DNA of 34,279 nucleotides from positions 1 to 34,279 of the forward strand of contig NZ_WFGV02000061.1 in the NCBI RefSeq assembly GCF_010095445.2. The letters run 5' to 3'. The stretch's first letter is position 1, and every line of letters starts with the position of its first letter. Both the position numbers and the translations under genes were made by a program. Below the pieces are notes generated by a model. It was not told the DNA's origin. It saw only the letters and a list, made by a program, of their open reading frames with translations, and searched no databases. Source of the DNA: Pseudomonas sp. TNT3. Its GTDB lineage: Bacteria; Pseudomonadota; Gammaproteobacteria; Pseudomonadales; Pseudomonadaceae. Below are positions 7,505-15,288 of this stretch, in pieces.

Positions 7505-7655
7505 ACTGTGGCGAGGGGATTTATCCCCGTTCGACTGCGAAGCAGTCGTAAACCATTGCGTATGGTGTTCCTGACACACCGCAGTATCAAATTCGGGGGC
7601 CGCTTCGCAGCCCAACGGGGCGGTGCGACGTTTCGCTAAATCCCCTCGCCACAGT
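7505..7655. repeat. Paired REP-type inverted repeat
   Basis: Perfect 19-base arms (7505-7523 and 7637-7655; core GTGGCGAGGGGATTTA) enclose 113 bases containing a smaller dyad (CGACTGCGAAGCAGTCG). It fills most of the gap between oprB and the mutarotase gene. The same core recurs at 9160-9255. Confidence 0.85.
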
Positions 7656-7675
7656 TGTGCTTTCACATACCACAC

Positions 7676-7705
7676 AAAAAAAAGCGGACAGCCTTGGCCG
7701 TCCGC
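7676..7705 (-). terminator. Rho-independent terminator downstream of oprB
   Basis: On the minus strand GCGGACGGCC, a 2-base loop and GGCTGTCCGC (one G-U pair) are followed by eight T. It starts 38 bases after the oprB stop and should end the gts-oprB transcript. Confidence 0.9.
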
Positions 7706-7743
7706 AAACATGCGCACATAGAGAGGAGCTTATCGCAACAGCG

Positions 7744-9090
7744 TTAGAACACCGACTGAATTTTCAGGCCGGCCACCAGCGCGTTATCCACTTCATCCAC
7801 ACCGCCCGGGTGAGTGATGTATTGCAGGTTCGGACGCACGGTCAACCAGTTGGTCACGTGGAAGCCGTAGTTGATCTCGTAGTTGTATTCGGTGTTACGC
7901 AGTGGTGCGAACAGTGGGTCCTGGTAGTCAGTGACGTTGTTGGAGGCGTTGACCAACTCGGCGTTTTTCTTCACGTCATCGTTGACGTGGATACGGGCGG
8001 CACCGATACCGACGTCATCTTTCGGACGTGCGTCGAACGGGCCCTTGTACACAAACATCAACGACTGGTAGTTGTCGACGATGTTGGTGTCCTTGTCGTG
8101 GAACGTGGCGTTCGCGGCGATGTTCAGACCACGCGTCGCGTCACCGTTATGGCTGGTGAGTTGTTGCTGCGCAACGAACCAGTAGCCGGACTTGCTGCTG
8201 TGGCTGCGATAAGCGTTGCCGCTGGTGGCGGCATTATTGCCATTGTCGTCTTCAAGAACGTCATCGGCCTTGGCCGTGCTCTTGTAGTAACCGACACGGT
8301 ATTCGCCCGGCAGTTTGTTCGGGTTCGGCAGCCAGACCAGTTCAACCGGCAAGACGGTGCCCGCCGTGCCACTGCCGCTGAGCTTGAAGCCGTTACCGTG
8401 TTCCAGTTGCGACGGGTTCTGGTTGTACGCACCGATCTGCGCATAGAACTCAGGCGAGATGTTCCACTTCAGGCGGATCGCCGCCTGGCTGACCGGCCAG
8501 TTGTACCAGATATTGGTGGCCCAGTTACCCACTTGGGAGCCGCAGAACGCCAGGTTCTGGAACTCGCACGGGAAGGTGTTGAAGTCTTCACCTTCGCCAA
8601 AATAACCGGCTTTAACGTCGAGCTGGTTGTCGAAGAACTGATGCTTGATCCACAACTGGGTCAGTCGGACCATATGACCACGGCCGTAGACTTCCTGGGA
8701 GGAACTCAAGGTCCCCGCGCGCGGGTCGCCGACACGGTCATTGGAGATGTTTTCACCGTTACGGTTGGTGAGCTGGATCTTGGCCTGGGTGTTGTCCCAG
8801 CCCATCAGTTTTTGCAGGTCCAGTGCCACGCCCAGGCCAAACTGGTCGGAGTATCGCGCCGTCTTGTCGTTGTTGTAGCCGCCGTGAAGGTTACCGCCGA
8901 CTTCACCAACGTAGTCCATCTTGATGTCGACGCCCTGCTCGATCAGCCGGGTCCGCTCACCGCCCCAATCACCGGTCATCCATTCGGAGTCGGCGCTAAA
9001 CGCGTCAGCCGCGTGCACGCTACCGGCCAGCATCATTGCCGCAACGGCTGACAACTGGCAGATAAGCTGAGCGTTGTTGTTCTTCTTCAT
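7744..9090 (-). CDS. oprB: OprB carbohydrate-selective outer-membrane porin
   Basis: A 448-residue outer-membrane beta-barrel that lets glucose and related sugars into the periplasm. A clear Sec signal peptide (MKKNNNAQ, hydrophobic stretch 9-23, cut after about A27 in GSVHA-ADA) precedes the mature start DAFSADSEWMTGDWGG, where the WMTGDWGGxR block is typical of OprB. Strands rich in aromatic residues follow, and the C-terminus IQSVF ends in the phenylalanine expected for BAM recognition. The ribosome binding site is GAGGA, 8 bases before ATG. It lies 191 bases downstream of gtsD across a REP pair and is closed by a terminator. It could be read from the gts promoter or its own; no HexR-type site is seen before it. 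Confidence 0.95.
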   Translation of the reverse strand: MKKNNNAQLICQLSAVAAMMLAGSVHAADAFSADSEWMTGDWGGERTRLIEQGVDIKMDYVGEVGGNLHGGYNNDKTARYSDQFGLGVALDLQKLMGWDNTQAKIQLTNRNGENISNDRVGDPRAGTLSSSQEVYGRGHMVRLTQLWIKHQFFDNQLDVKAGYFGEGEDFNTFPCEFQNLAFCGSQVGNWATNIWYNWPVSQAAIRLKWNISPEFYAQIGAYNQNPSQLEHGNGFKLSGSGTAGTVLPVELVWLPNPNKLPGEYRVGYYKSTAKADDVLEDDNGNNAATSGNAYRSHSSKSGYWFVAQQQLTSHNGDATRGLNIAANATFHDKDTNIVDNYQSLMFVYKGPFDARPKDDVGIGAARIHVNDDVKKNAELVNASNNVTDYQDPLFAPLRNTEYNYEINYGFHVTNWLTVRPNLQYITHPGGVDEVDNALVAGLKIQSVF

Positions 9091-9149
9091 CCCTACATCC
9101 TCGTTTTATTGTTATTAACTTTTATTTTCTAACGCGGTTTACACCCCCT

Positions 9150-9272
9150 GTGGGAGCGGGCTCTGTGGCGAAGGGATTTATCCCCGTTGGGTTGCGAAGC
9201 GACCCAAAAAGAAGGGACTGCTGCGCAGTTCTACGGGGATAAATCCCCTCGCCACAAAAGCTCGCTCCCACA
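9150..9272. repeat. Paired REP-type inverted repeat between gtsD and oprB
   Basis: Imperfect complementary arms of about 38-40 bases (9150-9187 and 9233-9272) combine two repeat cores, TGTGGGAGCGGGCT and GTGGCGAAGGGATTTATCCCCG. The left outer sequence differs by a few bases from the complement of the right. It occupies most of the intergenic space and could separate gtsD and oprB message segments. Confidence 0.8.
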
Positions 9273-9281
9273 TTTCGTTCT

Positions 9282-10442
9282 TCAGCGGCCTTTGAACTGG
9301 GTCACGTTGCCCGCATGAGCTTCCGCTTTTGGCACGCCGGCCACGCCCAGGCGCTCCCCGGTCTTGGCATCGAACAGCAGCACTTTCGACGGATCGAATT
9401 GCAGGGTCAGGGTCTCGCCCACGGCCGGCGCAACATCCGGCGCCAAGCGGCAGCAGACTTTGGTGTCGTTGAGATTCACGAACACCAGCGTGTCCGGACC
9501 GGTCGGCTCGGTGACCTGTACTTCGGCGCGAATGGTCGGCAGCGCGTTCGGCTCGTTACCCGCCAGTACGATCTGCTCCGGACGCAAACCGAGGATCACT
9601 TCACGATCTTCCAGGCCGGCGTCCTGCATGCCCAACGGCAACTCGCAACGGGCCTGGCCACTGTCGAGCAGCGCCACCAGACGGCCGTCCTTGCGTTGCA
9701 AACGCAGGGGGATGAAGTTCATCGGCGGCGAACCGATGAAGCTCGCCACGAACAGATTGGCCGGGTTGTTATAGATGTCTTTCGGCGTGCCGAACTGCTG
9801 GATGATGCCGTCCTTCATCACCGCCACTTTGTCACCCAGGGTCATCGCTTCGATCTGGTCGTGGGTCACGTAGACCGTGGTGGTTTTCAGGCGCTGGTGC
9901 ATCAGTTTCATTTCGGTGCGCATCTCGACGCGCAGCTTGGCGTCGAGGTTGGACAGTGGTTCATCGAACAGGTAGATCTTCGGCCGCCGCGCCAGGGCAC
10001 GGCCCATCGCCACACGCTGCTGCTGACCGCCGGAGAGTTGGCCCGGCTTGCGATTGAGCAGGTGCTCGATCTGCAGCAGCTTGGACACGCGCGCCACTTC
10101 GGCATCGATGTCGGCGGCCGGCATTTTGCGAATCTTCAAACCGAAGGCGATGTTTTCACGCACGCTCATGGTCGGGTACAGCGCATAGGACTGGAACACC
10201 ATCGCGATGTCGCGATCTTTCGGGCTCATGCCACTGACGTCCTGGTCATCGATCATGATCGCGCCGCCGGTGATGCTCTCGAGGCCGGCGATGCAATTCA
10301 TCAGCGTCGACTTGCCACACCCCGAAGGCCCGACCAGGATCAGGAACTCGCCGTCCTTGATCGACAGATCGATGTCCTTGAGGGTGTCCGGCAAACCCGG
10401 GCCATAAGTCTTGTTTACATTGCGAAGTTCGAGCGTAGCCAT
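9282..10442 (-). CDS. gtsD: Glucose ABC transporter ATP-binding subunit (MalK/UgpC type)
   Basis: A 386-residue cytosolic ATPase that powers the GtsBC channel (also named GltK in P. aeruginosa). Walker A GPSGCGKST (38-46), Q-loop FQSYALYP (83-90), signature LSGGQ (136-140), Walker B IYLFDE (156-161) and switch H194 (VTHDQ) are all intact. Residues about 240-370 form the OB-fold regulatory domain of the MalK/UgpC/SugC branch. The start lies 2 bases after the gtsC stop, with AAGGGG upstream, so it is in the same operon. Automated pipelines often name such proteins UgpC; the neighbours indicate glucose. Confidence 0.94.
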   Translation of the reverse strand: MATLELRNVNKTYGPGLPDTLKDIDLSIKDGEFLILVGPSGCGKSTLMNCIAGLESITGGAIMIDDQDVSGMSPKDRDIAMVFQSYALYPTMSVRENIAFGLKIRKMPAADIDAEVARVSKLLQIEHLLNRKPGQLSGGQQQRVAMGRALARRPKIYLFDEPLSNLDAKLRVEMRTEMKLMHQRLKTTTVYVTHDQIEAMTLGDKVAVMKDGIIQQFGTPKDIYNNPANLFVASFIGSPPMNFIPLRLQRKDGRLVALLDSGQARCELPLGMQDAGLEDREVILGLRPEQIVLAGNEPNALPTIRAEVQVTEPTGPDTLVFVNLNDTKVCCRLAPDVAPAVGETLTLQFDPSKVLLFDAKTGERLGVAGVPKAEAHAGNVTQFKGR

Positions 10443-10444
10443 GA

Positions 10445-11290
10445 TTACCCCTTGACTGCGCCGGCCGTCAGCCCGCGCACGAAATACTTGCCTGCGACCA
10501 CATAGACCAGCAGGGTCGGCAGCCCGGCGATCATCGCCGCCGCCATATCAACGTTGTATTCCTTGGCCCCGGTACTGGTGTTGACCAAGTTGTTCAGCGC
10601 TACCGTGATGGGTTGCGAATCACCGCTGGAGAACACCACGCCGAACAGGAAGTCGTTCCAGATCTGGGTGAACTGCCAGATCAGGCAGACCATAATGATC
10701 GGCGTGGACATCGGCAGGATGATCAGGCGGAAGATGGTGAAAAAACCCGCGCCATCCAGCCGCGCCGCTTTCACCAATGCATCGGGAACGCTGACGTAGT
10801 AGTTGCGGAAAAACAGTGTGGTGAACGCCAGGCCATAAACCACGTGCACGAACACCAGGCCGGTGGTGGTGCTGGCCAGGCCCATCTTGCCGAGGGTGAA
10901 CGAGGCTGGCAGCAGGACGGTCTGGAACGGCAGGAAGCAACCGAACAGCAACAGGCCGAAGAACAGCTGCGAACCACGGAAGCGCCACATCGACAGCACA
11001 TAGCCGTTCAACGCACCAATCGCTGTGGAGATCAGCACCGCCGGAACGGTGATCTTGATCGAGTTCCAGAAATACCCGTCGACCGTGGCCCAGGCCTTGA
11101 TCCAGCCAATCCCGGTGATCACGGTCGGCCAGCTCAGCAAGTTGCCGGTGTTGATGTCTTCCGGTGTCTTGAAGCTGGTCAACAGCATGACCACCAGCGG
11201 TATCAGGTACAGAAACACCGCAAGGATCAGCACCGCGTAGATCGCGATGCGACTCAGGCTGATGGAAGGTTTGGCAGCGAAACTAGTCAT
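10445..11290 (-). CDS. gtsC: Glucose ABC transporter permease 2
   Basis: A 281-residue inner-membrane protein of the MalG type with about six membrane segments (first at about 14-38). The EAA loop that docks the ATPase is at about 170-193 (ALVKAARLDGAGFFTIFRLI, then ILP). It pairs with GtsB to form the translocation pore. Its ATG overlaps the 3' end of gtsB by 8 bases, so translation is probably coupled, and gtsD follows after 2 bases. Length and layout are normal. Confidence 0.93.
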   Translation of the reverse strand: MTSFAAKPSISLSRIAIYAVLILAVFLYLIPLVVMLLTSFKTPEDINTGNLLSWPTVITGIGWIKAWATVDGYFWNSIKITVPAVLISTAIGALNGYVLSMWRFRGSQLFFGLLLFGCFLPFQTVLLPASFTLGKMGLASTTTGLVFVHVVYGLAFTTLFFRNYYVSVPDALVKAARLDGAGFFTIFRLIILPMSTPIIMVCLIWQFTQIWNDFLFGVVFSSGDSQPITVALNNLVNTSTGAKEYNVDMAAAMIAGLPTLLVYVVAGKYFVRGLTAGAVKG

Positions 11291-12191
11291 GACGCTTGGT
11301 CCTCAGCTCGGAGTACAGGTAAGGCACGATGATTGCGAGAATCGCACCGAGCATCAGAATCGCACTGGCCGAGCCCATGCCCATCTGGCCGCGACTGAAG
11401 GTGAAGGAATACATGAACATCGCAGGCAAATCGGAGGAGTAACCCGGGCCGCCGGCCGTCATCGCCGCCACCAGGTCAAAGCTCTTGATCGCGATGTGGG
11501 CCAGGATCATCACGGCGCTGAAGAACACCGGACGCAGGCTCGGCAGCACCACTTTCAGGTAGATGCGCGGCATGCTCGCGCCATCGATCTGAGCGGCACG
11601 GATGATCGATTGATCGACGCCACGCAAACCGGCGAGGAACATCGCCATGATGAAGCCCGAGGCTTGCCACACCGCTGCGATCACCAGGCAATACACCACG
11701 CGATCCGGGTCGACCAGCCAGTCCAGGCGAAAGCCTTCCCAACCCCAGTCACGCAACAATTTGTCCAGGCCCATGCCCGGGTTGAGCAGCCACTTCCACG
11801 CAGTACCGGTGACGATCATCGAGAGCGCCATCGGGTATAGGTAGATGGTGCGAATAAAGCCTTCGCGACGAATGCGCTGGTCGAGGAACACCGCCAGCAG
11901 CACACCGATCACCAGGGTGATACCAATGAACATGCCGCCGAACACCGCCAGGTTCTTGCTCGCTACCCACCAACGGTCGTTGTCGAACAACCGCTGGTAT
12001 TGCGCCAGTCCTGCCCATTTGTAGGTTGGCAGGAAAGTCGAACTGGTGAACGACAGAACGAACGTCCAGAGGATGTAGCCATAGAAGCCCACCAGGACGA
12101 TGAACATGCTCGGCGCCAGCACCAGTTTGGGAAGCCAGCGCTGCAATGCATCGAACGGCGAGGCTTTGCTGAACACAGCAACAGAACTCAT
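11283..12191 (-). CDS. gtsB: Glucose ABC transporter permease 1
   Basis: A 302-residue inner-membrane permease of the MalF/UgpA type. A short cytosolic N-terminus (1-20) is followed by about six membrane segments (first at about 23-48). The EAA loop IIRAAQIDGASMPRIYLKVV with LPSL after it lies at about 196-219. It forms the channel with GtsC. A modest GGA ribosome binding site lies 8 bases before the ATG. It is separated from gtsA by 186 bases holding a REP-type hairpin region, unlike the tight gtsB-gtsC-gtsD junctions. Confidence 0.93.
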   Translation of the reverse strand: MSSVAVFSKASPFDALQRWLPKLVLAPSMFIVLVGFYGYILWTFVLSFTSSTFLPTYKWAGLAQYQRLFDNDRWWVASKNLAVFGGMFIGITLVIGVLLAVFLDQRIRREGFIRTIYLYPMALSMIVTGTAWKWLLNPGMGLDKLLRDWGWEGFRLDWLVDPDRVVYCLVIAAVWQASGFIMAMFLAGLRGVDQSIIRAAQIDGASMPRIYLKVVLPSLRPVFFSAVMILAHIAIKSFDLVAAMTAGGPGYSSDLPAMFMYSFTFSRGQMGMGSASAILMLGAILAIIVPYLYSELRTKRHD

Positions 12192-12239
12192 GGGAAGATC
12201 CAGTACGTAGAGAAAGGATTACAAGCGCATTCCCTGGCA

Positions 12240-12353
12240 GGAGCGGGCTTCTGTGGGAGCTGGCTTGCCAGCGATGGCATCACCCCGGTGCAACTGATAA
12301 ACCGAGTTGTCTGCATCGCGGGCAAGCCCGGCTCCCACAAAAAGCCCGCCCCC
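12240..12353. repeat. REP-type inverted repeat inside the gts operon
   Basis: Imperfect complementary arms (about 12240-12276 and 12314-12353) with cores GTGGGAGCTGGCTTGCCAGCGATG and its diverged complement lie between gtsA and gtsB. No T-tract terminator or separate promoter for gtsB is obvious. In E. coli, REP hairpins between malE and malF protect the upstream message; a similar role here is inferred. Confidence 0.8.
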
Positions 12354-12377
12354 ACAGAGGGGCTGCGGCGCTAGCCG

Positions 12378-13670
12378 TTATTTGGCAGCCTTGATGGCAG
12401 TGCCGAGTTGCTTGGCAGCGGTGGCCGGATCGGCTTTCGGATCGTTGATGAAGTTGGTCACGACATCAAAGAACGCACCCTGTACCGCCAGCGTGGTCGC
12501 CATGTTGTGCGCCATGCTCGGTTGCAGGCCGCCGGACTTGGCGTCTGCCAGGAAGTCCTTGGCGGCGGTCTGGGCGCAGGCGTCAAAACCGTACTTGCCC
12601 ATGTCGTTCAGCATGTCGATTCGAACGGGAATCGAGCCTTTGTTGATGCTGAAGACTTTCTGGAAGTTTTCACCCAACACGATCTTGGCAATGTCCTGCT
12701 GAGCGGCCGCAGTGCCCGCGTCTTTCTGCTTGAACACGGCCAGGGAGTCGATGTTGTAGGTGAACGCCTTGTCGGTGCCCGGGAAGGCTACGCACTCGTA
12801 GTCCTTGCCGGCGACCTTCTTGGCTGCGGTCCATTCGCTCTTGGCCCAGTCACCCATTATCTGCATGCCGGCCTTGCCGTTGATGACCTTGGCCGCTTCC
12901 AGGTTCCAGTCCTGACCCTTGCCGTCGGCGTCCATGTAGGTCGAGACTTTCTTCAGTTCGGTCAGCGCCTTGACCATTTCCGGACCGGTCAGGGTGGCGT
13001 TGTCGAGGTCGACCAGGGCCTTCTTGTAACCGTCGACACCCATGACCGAAAGCACTACCGCTTCGAACACAGTGCTGTCCTGCCAAGGCTGGCCGCCGTG
13101 GGCAAGCGCAATGAAGCCCGCAGCCTTGAGCTTGTCGCCCGCTGCGTAGAATTCTTCGAGCGTGGTAGGTGCCTTGTCGATGCCGGCTTTCTTGAAGACT
13201 TCCGGATTGATCCACAGCCAGTTGACGCGGTGAATGTTCACCGGCACAGCCACGTAGTCACCTTCGTACTTCACGGTATCGGAGACTTTCTTGTCGAGCA
13301 GGCTGTCCCACTTTTCCGATTTGGCAGCGTCTTTCAATACGTCGGTGTCGAGCAGGCCGGTGGACGCCCATTCCTGAATGTCCGGACCTTTGATCTGCGC
13401 TACGCCTGGCGGGTTACCGGCCACTGCGCGGCTTTTCAGTACGGTCATGGCAGTAGCACCGCCACCGCCGGCGACTGCGCCGTCTTTCCAGGTGAAGCCG
13501 TCTTTTTCGACTTGGGCCTTGAGTACATCGACCGCTGCTTTTTCACCACCCGACGTCCACCAGTGAACCACTTCCACCGAACCTTTGGCATCGGCAGCAA
13601 GAGCACTGAGAGGAAGCGCAGACAGGGAGGCAAGAGAAATGAGCGTAGCGAGGCGAGAAATCGCGTTCAT
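12378..13670 (-). CDS. gtsA: Periplasmic glucose-binding protein of the ABC transporter
   Basis: A 430-residue family 1 solute-binding protein. A Sec signal peptide (MNAISRLATLISLASLSALP, cut after about A25 in SALA-ADAKG) leads into EVVHWWTSGGEKAAV (33-47), the sugar-binding-protein N-terminal strand-turn. The mature protein captures glucose in the periplasm and delivers it to GtsBC. It is the promoter-proximal gene of gtsABCD; the ribosome binding site is AAAGG about 10 bases before the ATG. The promoter region at 13726-13791 carries a module shared with the next gene upstream and is probably under GltR control. A REP region follows the gene. Called GltB or PA3190-type in P. aeruginosa. Confidence 0.95.
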   Translation of the reverse strand: MNAISRLATLISLASLSALPLSALAADAKGSVEVVHWWTSGGEKAAVDVLKAQVEKDGFTWKDGAVAGGGGATAMTVLKSRAVAGNPPGVAQIKGPDIQEWASTGLLDTDVLKDAAKSEKWDSLLDKKVSDTVKYEGDYVAVPVNIHRVNWLWINPEVFKKAGIDKAPTTLEEFYAAGDKLKAAGFIALAHGGQPWQDSTVFEAVVLSVMGVDGYKKALVDLDNATLTGPEMVKALTELKKVSTYMDADGKGQDWNLEAAKVINGKAGMQIMGDWAKSEWTAAKKVAGKDYECVAFPGTDKAFTYNIDSLAVFKQKDAGTAAAQQDIAKIVLGENFQKVFSINKGSIPVRIDMLNDMGKYGFDACAQTAAKDFLADAKSGGLQPSMAHNMATTLAVQGAFFDVVTNFINDPKADPATAAKQLGTAIKAAK

Positions 13671-13725
13671 CTAGAAGTACCTTTCTTGTTGTTATGCATG
13701 CAAGTCTGGTGCTTGCGCTGCACGG

Positions 13726-13791
13726 ATTTTAAACAGGAGTGATCCCCTCGCAGGTAACGAAGGGACGTGCGAATGTCACCACATGGTTACA
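13726..13791 (-). promoter_or_regulatory. gtsA promoter module, copy 1 of a shared 66-bp element
   Basis: Read on the minus strand: TGTAAC, N6, GTGACAT, N8, CCCTTCGTTAC, N18, TGTTTAAAAT. The last block contains a -10-like TAAAAT 56 bases before the gtsA ATG; no -35 hexamer is found at 17 bases, as expected for an activator-dependent promoter. Copy 2 before the AGE gene has the same blocks at identical spacing while the spacers differ. The distal TGTAAC overlaps the AGE stop codon. GltR, an OmpR-type regulator encoded nearby, is the best candidate binder, by inference. Confidence 0.65.
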
Positions 13792-15046
13792 CAGGAGCGC
13801 TCTGGGATAACTGCTTCAGAGCGGTCGCCATGCTCGGCGCCAGTGGCAGGCGCGGAATCAACACCGCTTGCCAGGCGTGATACAGGTCGGGCTTACCCGC
13901 CCAGATGTCGGCACTCGGGTGGTTTTGCGGGTCGAGTTCGTGGTGCCAGCTGCCCTGTTCACGGTCGATGAAATGAGTGTCACAAAAGTCCCAGAACAGT
14001 CGGTACCAGGTTTCGTATTGTGCGTCGAAGGTGCGCTTGAGCAGTGCGCTGGCAGCCGCGCTGGCTTCGCAATGCGTCCAGTGCAGACGATGACGCACCA
14101 CCGCGCGATTGTCCCAGTCGAGGGTGTAGACAATGCCCGGTGCACCGTCGACCTCCCACCCGGACAAGCAGTTTCGCTCGAAGAGTTTCTGCGCATCCGT
14201 GACCAGCCAACCCGGTGTGAGCATACCGGCCTGAACCCGCGCAGCTTCAAGGTGTAACAACAACCGCGCCCATTCGAAACCGTGGCCCGGCGTTGTGCCG
14301 TAAGGGCGGAAACCATCGGCGCGATTGTCGTGGTTGTAATCGCGCAACGGCTGCCAGTCCCGGTCGAAATGCTCGACCACGCGGTAATCGTTGACCGCCG
14401 CGTGACCGTGAATGACACGCTCGACGATGCGTTGGGCGCGGCACAGCCAGCGGTTGTCTTCGGTAACATCGGCCAAGGCGAGGAACGCTTCGGTGGCGTG
14501 CATGTTGCTGTTGGCACCGCGATAACGTTCTTCTTCGTCCCAGTCACGGCTGAAGGACTCGCGCATGGCGCCCTCCTCCTCGCTCCAGAAATACTTGTCG
14601 ATGATGTCGATCGCATCATCGAGCAACGCCTGGGCGCCGGGTCGCTGGGCGACGACCGCAGAGCTCGCCGCCAACGCGACGAAAGCATGCAAGTAAGCGG
14701 CCTTGCCGGTGTTGCCATCCCGATGATGTGCGGCCGCAAACCAGCCCCCGTGCTCAGCATCACGCAATGGGCCACTGAGGGCTTTTACGCCGTGATCCAC
14801 CAGTTCGGCATAGCCCGGCAAGCCCTGGATATGGGCCATGGCAAAGCTGTGGGTCATGCGGGCGGTGTTCATGGTTTCAGCGTGGGCGTCAGCCGCGAGA
14901 CAGCCTTTTTCATCGAGGTTGCCAAAGCCTTCGGGGAGTCTGGACGCCTTGGCAAACGCCAGCAGACGCAAGCCTTCTGCGGCGAGCCATTGCTGATGGG
15001 CAGGTGCATTCAGCCAGCTGCTGAAGGCGGGTTGGAAGGTGTGCAT
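13787..15046 (-). CDS. AGE-family sugar isomerase/epimerase (mannose isomerase-like)
   Basis: A 419-residue cytosolic (alpha/alpha)6-barrel protein of the N-acylglucosamine 2-epimerase superfamily. Candidate active-site elements are SNMHATEAFLAL (H183), PGHGFEWARLLLH (H255, E258), SWHHELD (365-371) and GKPDLYHAWQA (H390), the pattern of YihS and bacterial D-mannose isomerases. It probably interconverts an unphosphorylated aldose and ketose such as mannose and fructose. The substrate cannot be read from sequence; cellobiose or GlcNAc epimerase is less likely given the length and context. It lies between gtrS and gtsA and has its own promoter with the same 66-bp module as gtsA, so it is likely co-induced with glucose uptake. 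Its stop lies inside the gtsA module. Intact. Confidence 0.85.
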   Translation of the reverse strand: MHTFQPAFSSWLNAPAHQQWLAAEGLRLLAFAKASRLPEGFGNLDEKGCLAADAHAETMNTARMTHSFAMAHIQGLPGYAELVDHGVKALSGPLRDAEHGGWFAAAHHRDGNTGKAAYLHAFVALAASSAVVAQRPGAQALLDDAIDIIDKYFWSEEEGAMRESFSRDWDEEERYRGANSNMHATEAFLALADVTEDNRWLCRAQRIVERVIHGHAAVNDYRVVEHFDRDWQPLRDYNHDNRADGFRPYGTTPGHGFEWARLLLHLEAARVQAGMLTPGWLVTDAQKLFERNCLSGWEVDGAPGIVYTLDWDNRAVVRHRLHWTHCEASAAASALLKRTFDAQYETWYRLFWDFCDTHFIDREQGSWHHELDPQNHPSADIWAGKPDLYHAWQAVLIPRLPLAPSMATALKQLSQSAPV

Positions 15047-15078
15047 GGGGTGCCTTTTTTGTTGTTATGACTGGGGGC

Positions 15079-15144
15079 AGTCTAAACAACGGGCGGGGAC
15101 GGGCTTGTAACGAAGGGGGCGAGTTATGTCACCAAGCTGTGACA
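15079..15144 (-). promoter_or_regulatory. AGE isomerase promoter module, copy 2 of the shared 66-bp element
   Basis: On the minus strand: TGTCAC, N6, GTGACAT, N8, CCCTTCGTTAC, N18, TGTTTAGACT, aligned without gaps to the gtsA copy. The -10-like TAGACT lies 33 bases before the ATG. TGTCAC-N6-GTGACA (15127-15144) is a perfect dyad. Block identities with the gtsA copy are 5/6, 7/7, 11/11 and 8/10, against 0/8 and 4/18 in two of the spacers. Confidence 0.65.
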
Positions 15145-15175
15145 TTTGCCCAGTGATTGCGACAAGTGATCTCCC

Positions 15176-15278
15176 GTGGCGAGGGAGCTTGCGCCCGCTG
15201 GGCTGCGAAGCGGCCCCACTCTTTACCTGAAAGGAGGGGACTGCTGCGCAGTCCAGCGGGAGCAAGCTCCCTCGCCAC
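15176..15278. repeat. Paired REP-type inverted repeat downstream of gtrS
   Basis: 26-base arms at 15176-15201 and 15253-15278 are complementary with one mismatch (core GTGGCGAGGGAGCTTGC). It ends 11 bases from the gtrS stop and may define the 3' end of the gltR-gtrS transcript, since no T-tract terminator is seen there. Confidence 0.85.
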
Positions 15279-15288
15279 AGGGTTAGTG

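Noticed and set aside
7657..9051. Long plus-strand open frame antisense to oprB
   Set aside because: OprB has a signal peptide, conserved start block and terminal phenylalanine on the minus strand; the antisense product has none of these.
12408..13742. Long plus-strand open frame antisense to gtsA
   Set aside because: Compositional shadow; it runs through the gtsA promoter region and shows no domain.
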